Assembly (NCBI GenBank): GCA_021399405.1
Contig: JAAFKL010000283.1
Coordinates: 1-50,293, forward strand
Source: Candidatus Heimdallarchaeota archaeon
Lineage (GTDB): Archaea > Asgardarchaeota > Heimdallarchaeia > Heimdallarchaeales > Kariarchaeaceae
DNA length: 50,293 nucleotides
Reading direction: 5' to 3'
In this document: in pieces, positions 7,776 through 16,570 of the stretch
Layout: each line of letters begins with the position of its first letter
Numbering within the stretch: position 1 is the first letter of the stretch
The notes under the pieces: model-generated
The model's input: the letters and a program-made list of their open reading frames with translations, nothing else
What the model was told of the DNA's origin: nothing
The model's database searches: none
Made by a program: the position numbers and the translations under genes

Positions 7776-9566
7776 TTATTTTTTATTAACAATTTGGATA
7801 ATCTCGTTAGTCATTTCAATTGGATCAAATGGTCTCCCATCATATCTCAGAATTTTATGATCCACATCCATCAAAGTTTCTTGTCTTATCAATGATCCAA
7901 ATTGAGCATCATAATTCTGTTCAGCAAGTATTGTAATTTTAGAATTATTTATTGCATTAGTTATGAATTCTGAAGGAAAGGGCCATACATATGTTGTGTG
8001 AATGAATGAAATGTTGTATTCTGGTAATCGATTCAATACGTCAAGAATAATACCTTTGTTTGATCCCCAAGATAAGATTGTTACATCTGCTTTTTCAGGT
8101 TGGCATCCATATATTACGGGATCTGGTAGATTCTTTTTCATTGCTTCAAATTTTCTCATTCTTTTATCCATTTGGATAAGCCTGTTTGGACCAGAATCAT
8201 CAACTTTTCCATATTGATCATGTTCATTACCAGTAGATCGGAATATCATATTTTTTGGCAATCCAGGTATTGCTCTTCTACTGACTCCATCATCAGTGTT
8301 CTCATACCGTTTATAATCTTCATCAGTTGGCTCTTGATCAAGGAGAATAGTTTTTCCTGAACGGATTTCAATTTCGTTAGAAGTTAATGGTTCTAGTGTA
8401 AATCCACTAGACCCAAGCCATTTATCTGTAAGAATAATGATTGGAGTTTGATATTCTTCAGCTAAATTTAATGCTTCAGCACTTAATTTATAGGTTTCCT
8501 CAATATCTCCCGGGGCTATGACCATTCTAGGGAAGACATCTTGACCCATTCTAATTGAAAATAAAAGATCTGTTTGATTCGTCCAAGTTGGCAAACCAGT
8601 GGAAGGACCAGGTCTCATCACATTAACTACTACAAGTGGGATCTCTGCAGATCCAGCAAGTCCAATAGCTTCAACCATTAATGCCAATCCACCACCTGAA
8701 GTCCCTGTAGCAGATCTTCCCCCAGCATAATTAGCACCAATCGACATCGTAACTGCGGAGATTTCATCCTCACATTGTACAGTCATAAAATCATATTCAC
8801 TTGAATATTTAACCATTGATTCTAATAGTGAAGTTGCAGGAGACATCGGATAACCAGTAAAAACACTTATCCCACCAGCAATAAATCCTGCTGCAACAGC
8901 GGTATTACCTGTCATGGTGATTAAGCCCATATCATCTTTATCTTCTAGCTGTGTTTTGAAATCTTGGAAGTTATCTTTTACATACTGATATCCAAGATCT
9001 GCAGCTTTTACATTAATTTCAGAGATTACAGGTTTCTTAGCAAACATTTCTTTCAAAATATCATCGAATTCTTCAATTGGTAAATTAACCAATGAAATTG
9101 CAGCTGCAACTCCAATTGTGTTTTGGACAATTTTAGCTGCATTAATCGACCTAGCTAATTCATGCATCGGTATGGGACACCACATCACATCAGGTCTATT
9201 AAAATCCTCAACTGATTTTCTTCTAAGGATTCTAGGGTCATATATGACGGCAGCACCTTTAGTTAATTTGTGAATATGGTTTTCTATCGTTTCAAGATTA
9301 ATTGCAAGTAAGATGTCAACATGATCAACCTGGCAATGAATGGGCTTATCTGCCACTCTTATGACGACCATATTGTGCCCACCTCGAATTAAGCTTGGGT
9401 ATTCAGTATAGAGATGACAATAGTAAGAATTTCGTGTCATCATACGGACAAATAATTGTCCAGCAGACATTATTCCATCTCCAGCAGCTCCGCCTGCTAG
9501 GAAATTAAATAAAGTTTCCGGATCTCTAAAATTTTCATTTAGAAGACTTGTTTCTGTCAACTTCAC
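7776..9566 (-). CDS. korA: 2-oxoacid:ferredoxin oxidoreductase alpha subunit (gamma-alpha fusion)
   Basis: Catalyses CoA-dependent oxidative decarboxylation of 2-oxoacids with ferredoxin reduction, together with the beta subunit at 16694-17587. The 596-residue protein has an N-terminal gamma domain (GGAAGDGIMSAGQLFVRM at about 25-42, then YTEYPSLIRGGHN) fused to an alpha domain (NTAVAAGFIAGGISVFTGYP at about 220-239, GASYAGG-like GANYAGGRSATGTSGGG, later TDKWLGSS). This is the usual archaeal two-subunit KOR/OFOR arrangement. YPMSPATSLLE corresponds to the substrate-binding YPxTPS/T region; the variant cannot separate 2-oxoglutarate from broad-range enzymes. A TATA-like element (9614-9625, minus strand) lies about 55 bases before the start. 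The beta gene is not adjacent. Confidence 0.94.
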   Translation of the reverse strand: MKLTETSLLNENFRDPETLFNFLAGGAAGDGIMSAGQLFVRMMTRNSYYCHLYTEYPSLIRGGHNMVVIRVADKPIHCQVDHVDILLAINLETIENHIHKLTKGAAVIYDPRILRRKSVEDFNRPDVMWCPIPMHELARSINAAKIVQNTIGVAAAISLVNLPIEEFDDILKEMFAKKPVISEINVKAADLGYQYVKDNFQDFKTQLEDKDDMGLITMTGNTAVAAGFIAGGISVFTGYPMSPATSLLESMVKYSSEYDFMTVQCEDEISAVTMSIGANYAGGRSATGTSGGGLALMVEAIGLAGSAEIPLVVVNVMRPGPSTGLPTWTNQTDLLFSIRMGQDVFPRMVIAPGDIEETYKLSAEALNLAEEYQTPIIILTDKWLGSSGFTLEPLTSNEIEIRSGKTILLDQEPTDEDYKRYENTDDGVSRRAIPGLPKNMIFRSTGNEHDQYGKVDDSGPNRLIQMDKRMRKFEAMKKNLPDPVIYGCQPEKADVTILSWGSNKGIILDVLNRLPEYNISFIHTTYVWPFPSEFITNAINNSKITILAEQNYDAQFGSLIRQETLMDVDHKILRYDGRPFDPIEMTNEIIQIVNKK

Positions 9567-9613
9567 AACAAATCAACCTATAAATACGGTATGATATCCA
9601 AATTGAGGGGTAC

Positions 9614-9625
9614 TTTATATATATA
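9614..9625 (-). promoter_or_regulatory. TATA box upstream of korA
   Basis: The minus strand reads TATATATATAAA about 50 bases before the ATG of the alpha-subunit gene. A start about 25 bases downstream would leave a leader of roughly 25 bases. Assignment rests only on sequence and distance. Confidence 0.45.
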
Positions 9626-9727
9626 GTTACGGTCAATAATTACTCGATCAATCAAAAATTAAATATTTTATATAATCCAAACTACGAAAAATGAAATTGG
9701 AGATATTAAGATATTTTATCTAATTGT

Positions 9728-10345
9728 TTAATCTAATTTGTTTAAGATTTTGTTTCCAACGAAAGCAAAAATAATTACATTTATTGCTATAACTGCATAA
9801 AATACTGGAGGTCCAAGTTCATCGCTTCCCCCACCTATAACGAATTTTAATTTCATATCTGGATGACCCAATCCACAGAAAATATGGCAGAAAGCACTAA
9901 TTGTAACATCTTCATCAGGCCAATCCCATTCTGTACCTCGGGGTGCACCGAATTCTTCACCGGGTTCTGGTCTGATGGTTGCAATTGCAACACCTACTTC
10001 GTTAATACTAAATCCATGCTGAACATCGGTTGTGTAAACTTCAATGGCGATAGTACTTCCTCTCTCAAAAGAACCCATTCGATGTTTGACTTCTTTAACT
10101 TCATCATTATCATACGCTTTGGCTTTATCCCCACCATATTTTTCATCAGCTATTTGTTGAGCTACAACATCATCATAGGCTCTTATTTCCCATTGTGATA
10201 ATTCAATTCTGATGTGATATTTATTATCATCAATACCCAGAACTGGATCATCACCTTCACTTGCTATAGCACCAGGAGTGTTTAGAAGTAAAAGTGGCAA
10301 AAGTAATAATTCAAATACAAAGATTAGTTTTAATGAATACTTCAA
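9728..10345 (-). CDS. CuA-domain protein, cytochrome c oxidase subunit II-like
   Basis: A 205-residue membrane-attached cupredoxin. It has an N-terminal signal or anchor (residues 5-28), a beta domain outside the membrane and a C-terminal hydrophobic segment (about 180-200). The CuA ligand set is complete: H110 in QHGFSI, then C153-HIF-C157-GLG-H161-PD-M164. The order matches ba3-type CoxII/CuA domains. The position usually held by Glu between the cysteines (C-x-E-x-C) is Ile155; in CuA this residue contributes a backbone carbonyl, so copper binding can persist, but the Mg-bridge carboxylate is lost. A short insertion lies between the histidine and cysteine strands. No oxidase subunit I is in the window, so the electron acceptor is unknown. 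Confidence 0.88.
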   Translation of the reverse strand: MKYSLKLIFVFELLLLPLLLLNTPGAIASEGDDPVLGIDDNKYHIRIELSQWEIRAYDDVVAQQIADEKYGGDKAKAYDNDEVKEVKHRMGSFERGSTIAIEVYTTDVQHGFSINEVGVAIATIRPEPGEEFGAPRGTEWDWPDEDVTISAFCHIFCGLGHPDMKLKFVIGGGSDELGPPVFYAVIAINVIIFAFVGNKILNKLD

Positions 10346-10495
10346 AATATAGGCACCTTTCGTCTATACTCAATAAAAAAAAACCTCTTATTAATCTTAA
10401 CGTTCATCATTGTTACTTGCAGTTAACTATTCACTATTTATGCACAAAAAATATTTTGGATTTAAAATGAGCCCTTAATATTTAATCTGAAGGAA

Positions 10496-11737
10496 CTAAA
10501 GATTCGATAATATAAGTTTGGCACCCTCTTGAATTTTAATAGCCCTTTTCTCCGAATTCAATGCTTCAATAAGTTCTGTAATTTCTGCATTTGCAATCTC
10601 CTCTATAGTTTTAAGCCCGGATGCCATTAACTTCTTTGAAGTTGAGGGACCAACACCAATGATTTTCTCAGGAGGATCCGTAAGTTTAAATTCAATCTTG
10701 CTTGGAGATGCAATTTCTTTAGGATCTGTAGAAATTGAAAGTAATTTATTTGCATTAGTTATCCATGTTTGAGCTTTGTTTACAGTGATATGAATTGCGC
10801 TAACAAGCGAATCAGTATTTGAATCGGCAATACTTTGTACATTATTGAACCCTGCAGCAAGTAATTTATTCTCTGCCACTGGACCAACACCTTTGATCGT
10901 ACTTGGAAGCTCATTCCCTTTGCCCGTTCCACTTACTAATGGACTATATTTAATTACCAGTTGGTGAGTTTTGTTTTGAAGTACTTTTGCTACGAAAGCA
11001 GACCACATCTCAATTTTAATTTGATTAATTGATAGTTGCTCAGAGAGAATTTCTGGATCCGATTGAAGAATTTCATGAAAATAAAAGACCTCCGCACCAT
11101 TCATTCTGTGCTGAAAACTTGGTCCCACGCCTTTAATTTCAATAACCGGAATATTTATTTTCTCAGAAATTGCAAATTGGATTAATTCATCATATCCTGG
11201 ATCGATAACCGGAACTTCTTCAACAATAGGAATTTCTTCAGGTATATATGCTACTATTTCAAATGGTATATCTAGGGAGAAAAGATTATTTTCATCAATG
11301 AAGGGGCCTTGAGCAGTGAATCTCCAATTACCTAAAATTGTTGTTCTTTGGATCCTAGTTGTCCACTCATGATCATTACCTCCAGATCGTCCCATATATC
11401 GCGATTGATCCCGTGAATCAAACATTTCTACAGTTGTACTTTTAGAAGCACCTGTGTTTTTTAAAATTAAAGTAATTAAATCTCCAGGTTGATATTTCAA
11501 ATCTTCCTTCTCACGATTTTCATTCCTATGTAATGTATATATTGGAAAAATTACTTCTTGATCTACCTCGGGTTGAATAATTTCATTGATCTCCGAGTCT
11601 AATATTTCTTGATCTGAATCCTGAGTAGTTTCTTCAGATAATTCAGATTCATTTATTTCATTTTGTATTAGATCTGATAATGAGGTAGATTCTTCTTGCA
11701 AATCATGATTGTCCGGATTTAATTCAGAATTATTCAT
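10496..11737 (-). CDS. protein with acidic N-terminus, beta domain and three HhH-like repeats
   Basis: A 413-residue protein without signal or membrane segments. Residues 1-60 are acidic and low complexity. Residues about 62-165 look like a beta-sandwich (YTLHRNENREKEDLKYQPGD to GNWRFTAQGPF). Three helix-hairpin-helix-like units follow: IKGVGPSFQHRMNGAEVFYF, IKGVGPVAENKLLAAGFNNV and IIGVGPSTSKKLMASGLKTI. Each continues with an (I/V)A-x-x-D/E-x-x-x-L pattern, as in DUF4332/RuvA-like helix-hairpin-helix domains. Such domains bind DNA or mediate protein contacts. It lies 47 bases downstream of the 719-residue HEAT/beta protein on the same strand, so the two are probably co-transcribed and may act together. 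No specific function is recognised. Confidence 0.75.
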   Translation of the reverse strand: MNNSELNPDNHDLQEESTSLSDLIQNEINESELSEETTQDSDQEILDSEINEIIQPEVDQEVIFPIYTLHRNENREKEDLKYQPGDLITLILKNTGASKSTTVEMFDSRDQSRYMGRSGGNDHEWTTRIQRTTILGNWRFTAQGPFIDENNLFSLDIPFEIVAYIPEEIPIVEEVPVIDPGYDELIQFAISEKINIPVIEIKGVGPSFQHRMNGAEVFYFHEILQSDPEILSEQLSINQIKIEMWSAFVAKVLQNKTHQLVIKYSPLVSGTGKGNELPSTIKGVGPVAENKLLAAGFNNVQSIADSNTDSLVSAIHITVNKAQTWITNANKLLSISTDPKEIASPSKIEFKLTDPPEKIIGVGPSTSKKLMASGLKTIEEIANAEITELIEALNSEKRAIKIQEGAKLILSNL

Positions 11738-11784
11738 CTTTTATCAAAATGATTATGCAAGAAGATAGAGGTTGAGATGGATCT

Positions 11785-13944
11785 CTAGCCTCTAAAAACT
11801 GCTTGTAGTTTTCTTGGATCTGCAGTGCTGTCTTCTTCAATGACAACAAAACTAGCACGTACATTGGAATCTGGTGATATATTGTTGAATTTTAGTCCAT
11901 AGATTGTACCATCACCATGAGATTTAGGATCCATTCTTTCAGCTTCTGGCTGAGATTCAAGTGTCTCCTCCAAAAATCTAAATCCATTTGGAATTAAATC
12001 TTCAAGGAATAATGACACAGTTGAACTACCCATATTGTCTGCTTCTAAGCTAATTCGAAATGCATCGCTTCCCTCATAATCTATGGATTCTACTACTTTA
12101 CCGATATCTAAATCATCACGGACGTGCAGTACTACCAATTCAAGATCGTCATTTTCGGTGGTCGCAATCACTCTTGCATCAGCAGCAGAATAGATGTAAC
12201 CTTCTGCGGAACTTTTTGTTGCGATTTTTTCTTCCAAGGCTCCGAGTTTATCTGCAATTTGAACATATTTGATAATAAATTGATCTCCTTCCTTGAAACC
12301 TCCTGCAGGACTTTCTTCAAGATGCTCAAGTTCAATTCTAAGTTCGTTGTCAGATACTGAAAGATTATACTCACCTGACGGAACATCTTCAGATCCTCGA
12401 GATAATACAACTTGATCTTCCATTGGACCTCTAAATCCAGCTGCAATCTCATCTGTTATAATTATCCCTTCTAATGGATAAGATCCAACACCGGTAACTG
12501 TTAACATGGTAGGAATTTCTGTTTCAACATATGATGGAATTTCAAATTTATTAATTTCTTCTCCATCCACCATAAATGCTTTGGCGATATCCAAAGCCAT
12601 GAATTTAAGATCTTCAACAGGCAGTAAAATTTGAGTAAGAGCTGATTTCACTATTTCATGCTGTACCGAAAACTCTACATGTTCTCCAAATGAAGGAGAA
12701 CCCTCAGGTGACTCAAAAACGAATTTATAATCAACAGATTCGCCCGGAACTATTTCCCTTTCATCTTCACTAACGGCTGTGCCATCCCATGAGAGGACTA
12801 ATTCGGATGATTCAATATCTCCTGCAAATACCTCAAATTTATTCAAATCATAAACAAATTCAGATAAATTCTGAAATACTATTTGACAATCATAAAATCC
12901 AGGTTCTGTCTCTCTTTGAGTTCTTTTTACTCTTTGACGAATTGTTGAAACACCATCAACTGAATCAAAATCTAAACCAGATCCTAAAGTATCTTTATTT
13001 TCATATGTTACCTTTAATTCTCCAGATTTGTAAGATGGTTCATCTTCGGGTAAGCTAGCTGTAAGTTGAAGAGTTACTGTAGCCGATTCACCAGCTGCTA
13101 GTTCATCAATTACAAATTCTATAACGTTTGCATTTGCATTAACATTTCCTTTGGTCGAATTTGAGCCACTTAGTGATGCTAATTCGTTTACTGTTTTTTC
13201 ACCTTTCAAATTATAGATTGCACTGTCTGTAGTATTTGTAACTACAATCTGAGCTTCAAAGCTTTGTTCAGCCCCACTCGCAAAATTTGGTGAAGTACCA
13301 GTTTCAGGATCAGCATAACTTTGTTCAATTTTTATTGGTGTTATGGCTGCCTCGAATTTATAATCAACTTTCCATGCATTATCCATTCCCGGTTTTAGTA
13401 ATCCAATATTTGTTTTATCAGATAATTCAGTTTCTGATTGAATATTATTTATATTTTTTAGCTCTAAATCAACACCAGTAATACGATCTTTAGATCCGGA
13501 ATTCGCAACAACTATGGATCCCGAGGATTGATCAGTACTTTGAACTTCACCGTAATAATCCATTGTTACATAATTTTTTTCTTGAAGCGATACCATCAAT
13601 CCCTTACCTTCAGCTTGCATTTCAAGCCGATCTTCTTCTCTTTTATCCATACTCGAATCTACATCGTACTCCCCTTCTTGTAACGAATATTCACTGGAAT
13701 CATCATCTATTTCAACCTCTTTTGTTATTGATGCACCTTCAAGTGGTTTAGATGACAAGGCTTGGATCGATTTATCTGCCTCTTTTCGGACTCCCTTATC
13801 AGAATCATTTGCAGCTAGATCTCGTAATGTATCCATTACAGATTCATATTGAACATCAAGGTTACCGAGTTCTTTTACTGCATTTTTTCTTTGCTTTTTA
13901 TCTGCATCTTGAGCTTGCTCAAGAAGGTCTGCGACGTCAGCCAT
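11785..13944 (-). CDS. large cytoplasmic protein: HEAT-like N-terminus plus repeated beta domains
   Basis: A 719-residue acidic protein with no signal peptide or transmembrane segment. Residues 1-70 form a HEAT-like helical pair (DKKQRKNAVKELGNLDVQYE ... VRKEADKSIQAL). An acidic linker follows to about 110. The rest is a series of immunoglobulin/DUF11-like beta modules with recurring phrases such as VVTNTTDSAIYNLKGE, FQNLSEFVYDLNKFEV, LTVTGVGSYPLEGIIITDE and LEADNMGSSTVSLFLEDLIP. These DUF11-like modules are usually extracellular; the lack of an export signal here is odd. It is upstream of the HhH-repeat gene in a probable operon. A structural or scaffolding role is possible but unproven. Confidence 0.75.
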   Translation of the reverse strand: MADVADLLEQAQDADKKQRKNAVKELGNLDVQYESVMDTLRDLAANDSDKGVRKEADKSIQALSSKPLEGASITKEVEIDDDSSEYSLQEGEYDVDSSMDKREEDRLEMQAEGKGLMVSLQEKNYVTMDYYGEVQSTDQSSGSIVVANSGSKDRITGVDLELKNINNIQSETELSDKTNIGLLKPGMDNAWKVDYKFEAAITPIKIEQSYADPETGTSPNFASGAEQSFEAQIVVTNTTDSAIYNLKGEKTVNELASLSGSNSTKGNVNANANVIEFVIDELAAGESATVTLQLTASLPEDEPSYKSGELKVTYENKDTLGSGLDFDSVDGVSTIRQRVKRTQRETEPGFYDCQIVFQNLSEFVYDLNKFEVFAGDIESSELVLSWDGTAVSEDEREIVPGESVDYKFVFESPEGSPSFGEHVEFSVQHEIVKSALTQILLPVEDLKFMALDIAKAFMVDGEEINKFEIPSYVETEIPTMLTVTGVGSYPLEGIIITDEIAAGFRGPMEDQVVLSRGSEDVPSGEYNLSVSDNELRIELEHLEESPAGGFKEGDQFIIKYVQIADKLGALEEKIATKSSAEGYIYSAADARVIATTENDDLELVVLHVRDDLDIGKVVESIDYEGSDAFRISLEADNMGSSTVSLFLEDLIPNGFRFLEETLESQPEAERMDPKSHGDGTIYGLKFNNISPDSNVRASFVVIEEDSTADPRKLQAVFRG

Positions 13945-14222
13945 TTTTAATCTTAGATTGAAAACCTAAGTTACATTTAATTACTTTTTCAGTATGACTG
14001 AATAATATAATTCAATTTTATAATTTACTAGTCGAAAAAGAAAAAATAGTCTTAGTGATAAAATCAATGATTTCGTTCTTTCTTGATTAATGGAAATTAC
14101 AAACTAACAATTCTTAGTTTATTTATCTCCAATTCAACAAAAAGAAAAAAATACCTCAGAATTTCCACTTGTGGTAGTTTTCTTCAAGTAAATCTAATAA
14201 AGATGACATAGATTATGAGTTT

Positions 14223-14795
14223 ATGGTTTTAGATGCCGTTACAGATTACTATGAAGTCATTCTGATACTGGTAGGTATCAATGGTCTCATTTTAGGATTT
14301 GATCGAATCACAAAAGGTGATGAAGAAGAAAGTGATCTCTTAGAATTACTTGGAATACTTGGGGGATTGGTATTATTTGCGACTATCATTCTATCAATTT
14401 ACAATGATGAAGTTATATCCAAATACACAATACTATTCTCCACATTATTCAGTCTTTCATTATTAGCGAAACCTTTCAAAAAACTACCAATAGCTTTCGC
14501 CGTTACTGCTGTACTTGGATTAGCAATGACATGGTATGTATTGGATAGACGAGGTGATGAAGAATCAATTATTGGCGGCTTGTCCCTTCAATTAACGATT
14601 GTGGTTTTCATTATAATTCTAATTGTTGTATTCATTATTGGTTTTATACAAGAACAGACAATGGATATTATGTTGTTCCTTTTATCATGGGGCATCGTGA
14701 TATTAGTTTTATCAATTCTCATTTTCTTACAAGGAGTTACATTATTATTTGAGGTTCCAGATAAAGATGGAATACTTGGATTACTACCTGGTTAA
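14223..14795 (+). CDS. polytopic membrane protein, unknown
   Basis: A 190-residue protein with about six hydrophobic segments. The first follows a short N-terminus; a conserved-looking KGDEEESD loop is at about 34-41 and RRGDEESI at about 112-119. No transporter signature is recognised. The start at ATG 14223 is chosen because an upstream ATG ten bases earlier is out of frame. It is followed by the convergent Lrp gene. No function proposed. Confidence 0.65.
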   Translation: MVLDAVTDYYEVILILVGINGLILGFDRITKGDEEESDLLELLGILGGLVLFATIILSIYNDEVISKYTILFSTLFSLSLLAKPFKKLPIAFAVTAVLGLAMTWYVLDRRGDEESIIGGLSLQLTIVVFIIILIVVFIIGFIQEQTMDIMLFLLSWGIVILVLSILIFLQGVTLLFEVPDKDGILGLLPG

Positions 14796-14816
14796 TTGGG
14801 TTATATAACTCATTTT

Positions 14817-15317
14817 CTAAAAAGAATCTTCCTCTACATAATCTTCAACAACTTTAGAAATTAAATAAGGAGAATCATAACTTTCCTTTACAATCTTTAA
14901 TGATACATGGGTTCTTGAAGCACCGATACCATCAATATCTTTGAGATCCTTAGTAACAAATTCACCCAAATCTTCAATGTTTTTTGCCCTTACTTTTACT
15001 AAAATATCAAATTCTCCAGCAATTAAGTGGACCTCCTCTGTTCGGGCTAATGCACTTATTTGACCAGCTATCTCGGATTGATCACGATTAGTTTGAGTTT
15101 GATCAAAAGTTAACATTATGAATCCAACAAGAGGGTAACCAATTTGTTTATTATCAATATTTAATGTATAGCTGGAAATTATTCCACGCTGTTCTAATTT
15201 TTTTATTCTGGAATGAATAGTACTACTTCGTATTTCCAGCTTCTCTTCTAAGCTTTTCAAAGGAAGTTTGCTATTTCGTTTTAATAACTCAAGGAGCTGT
15301 AAATCTATTTTATTCAT
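14817..15317 (-). CDS. Lrp/AsnC family transcriptional regulator
   Basis: A 166-residue DNA-binding regulator of the feast/famine type. The N-terminal HTH (LLELLKRNSKLPLKSLEEKLEIRSSTIHSRIKKLEQRGII, residues 8-47, typical 'D-x-x-I/L-L' start) is followed by the RAM ligand-binding domain with GYPLVGFIMLTFD and the family's EVHLIAGEFDILVKVRAK strand. Members form dimers or octamers and often sense amino acids. The gene is divergent from the ankyrin gene, with an inverted repeat between them that could be its own operator. Confidence 0.92.
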   Translation of the reverse strand: MNKIDLQLLELLKRNSKLPLKSLEEKLEIRSSTIHSRIKKLEQRGIISSYTLNIDNKQIGYPLVGFIMLTFDQTQTNRDQSEIAGQISALARTEEVHLIAGEFDILVKVRAKNIEDLGEFVTKDLKDIDGIGASRTHVSLKIVKESYDSPYLISKVVEDYVEEDSF

Positions 15318-15384
15318 AAGTGTGAATATGATTGTGTACTTTTAATTTAATTACTAAGAGTTTGTAAAAATTACGAAAAAATAA

Positions 15385-15403
15385 GAATATTATGAAAATA
15401 TTC
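15385..15403. promoter_or_regulatory. inverted repeat in Lrp/ankyrin divergent region
   Basis: GAATATT-ATGAA-AATATTC: perfect 7-base arms around five bases. It lies 68 bases before the Lrp start and 44 bases before the ankyrin start. AT-rich dyads of this kind are typical Lrp/AsnC operators, so autoregulation and control of the neighbour are plausible. It could also be chance in AT-rich DNA. Confidence 0.4.
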
Positions 15404-15446
15404 CGAAAGTTTTCTTAAAAATCACTTTTGTTCCCCGATAGATTGA

Positions 15447-16067
15447 ATGAAAAAACCTGAAGATCGATTTCATTTCATTTCAGCTGTAAAAAATAATGAT
15501 TTTGAAAAGCTTACGGATTATATGCATAAAGGAATGGATATAAATTCCCTTGATGAAGATGGGAAAACTGGGATTTTAATTTCCACAGAGCAGAATAATA
15601 TTGAAATGGTTAGATGGTTAGCCGATCGAGGGGCAGATATCGATTTTAGAGATCAAACCAAAAAAATAATTGATAATACACCTTTTTTGTATGCTGGAGC
15701 CAAAGGATTAGACGATATTTTAGATATCCTCATCCCTCTAAATCCTGATGTCAACATTCTCAATGGATATGGGGGAAATGCGTTGATACCTGCATGTGAA
15801 AGAGGTCATGTGAGCACCGTAAAGAAATTATTAGAAAGAACTAAGGTAGATGTTAACTTGATAAATAATCTAGGGTGGACGGCTTTACTCGAAGCCATTA
15901 TACTAGGAGAAGGTGGAAAAAAACATCAGGAAATTGTTAGATTGCTTTTGAATCATGGAGCCAATTTGAATATTGCAGACAAAGATGGAGTATTGCCAAT
16001 CACTCACGCCCAAAATAAAAATTATTCAGAAATTTATAGAATCCTGCAATCTCATCAAATCAATTAA
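15447..16067 (+). CDS. ankyrin-repeat protein
   Basis: A 206-residue protein built of about five or six ankyrin repeats. Units visible include DLNSLDEDGKTGILISTEQN-like (residues 29-60), MVRWLADRGADIDFRDQTKK, YGGNALIPACERGHVSTVKK, VDVNLINNLGWTALLEAIIL and EIVRLLLNHGANLNIADKDG. The typical G-x-T-x-L-x-x-A and L-L-x-x-G-A-D/N-x-N phrases are clear. Ankyrin proteins mediate protein-protein contacts; no catalytic domain is attached. No export signal is seen. Confidence 0.9.
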   Translation: MKKPEDRFHFISAVKNNDFEKLTDYMHKGMDINSLDEDGKTGILISTEQNNIEMVRWLADRGADIDFRDQTKKIIDNTPFLYAGAKGLDDILDILIPLNPDVNILNGYGGNALIPACERGHVSTVKKLLERTKVDVNLINNLGWTALLEAIILGEGGKKHQEIVRLLLNHGANLNIADKDGVLPITHAQNKNYSEIYRILQSHQIN

Positions 16068-16168
16068 TCTTAAGGAATTTAATCAGCACAATCAAAATAT
16101 CCATGGCTCAAAGAAGTTAACTTTCCTAAATTATCATAATTTCACTTATAATCCACTGTTGGAATAGA

Positions 16169-16178
16169 GTTTATATTA
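16169..16178 (+). promoter_or_regulatory. TATA box before the candidate structured RNA
   Basis: GTTTATATTA, centred about 27 bases before the point (around 16200) where base composition changes and the candidate RNA would begin. It supports an independent transcript rather than a long leader of korB. Confidence 0.4.
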
Positions 16179-16199
16179 GATGAATGTACTAATTAATTG

Positions 16200-16570
16200 A
16201 GACTAGGTCGATTTCTTAAACCAGATATGGTTATAAAGAATACACCGAAGGCTGGATCTCATAAGAGAAAAGGAAGTCCACATACAGTTAATAAGAAAGT
16301 AGCGATTTTCTGTTCCTGTATCCGTCGTAACGAACTGCTAGTCAGATTATAAGATCTTGATGGATGTTCGAGAATGATCTTGCGATGGTTAAAAAGTATG
16401 AAAATTCCATCTTGGTCGGGTCTGCTAACTCGAACAAACCAAGTGGAAGGAAGCGATACTCTCCATCTGGAGAAATGTAGTATACTATTCCAGTGTAGCA
16501 GCTGGATGATACGGTGACGTTTGTATATTATTAGCTGAACATACAAGAAAAAGTTAACTTTTTCAGATCA
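16200..16570 (+). ncRNA. candidate structured non-coding RNA, class not established
   Basis: About 370 bases, richer in G and C than the surrounding intergenic DNA, with no convincing protein. One long stem is TTCCA-t-CTTGGT (16406-16417) pairing with ACCAAGTGGAA (16437-16447) around a 19-base loop that itself can form GGGT/ACTC. CTCCATCTGGAG (16461-16472) and other short hairpins follow, and a perfect 18-base palindrome lies at the end. A TATA box sits just upstream. RNase P RNA is the first candidate: GGAAGTCC at 16272-16279 and AACAAACCAAGTGGAAGGAAGC recall its conserved regions. But I could not find the matching 3' P4 strand, so the class is left open. SRP RNA was considered because of GGAAGGAAGC, but the required helix 8 does not fold. 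Confidence 0.4.
16547..16564 (+). repeat. perfect 18-base palindrome
   Basis: GAAAAAGTTAACTTTTTC reads the same on both strands. It lies at the 3' edge of the structured-RNA region and contains a T run in the plus direction. It could be part of a transcript end or a protein-binding site. The T5 run would fit archaeal termination. Confidence 0.4.

Noticed and set aside
15973..16167. 64-codon plus-strand frame overlapping the ankyrin gene end
   Set aside because: Overlaps the C-terminus of the ankyrin protein in another frame and has no domain.
16259..16546. 95-codon minus-strand open frame inside the structured-RNA region
   Set aside because: No recognisable domain, odd composition, no good promoter, and it coincides with the more GC-rich stem-forming region, which lowers stop frequency by chance.
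16200..16570. Naming the structured region as RNase P RNA or SRP RNA
   Set aside because: GGAAGTCC and GGAAGGAAGC are suggestive, but the 3' P4 strand (RNase P) and helix 8 pairing (SRP) could not be found. Left as unassigned RNA.
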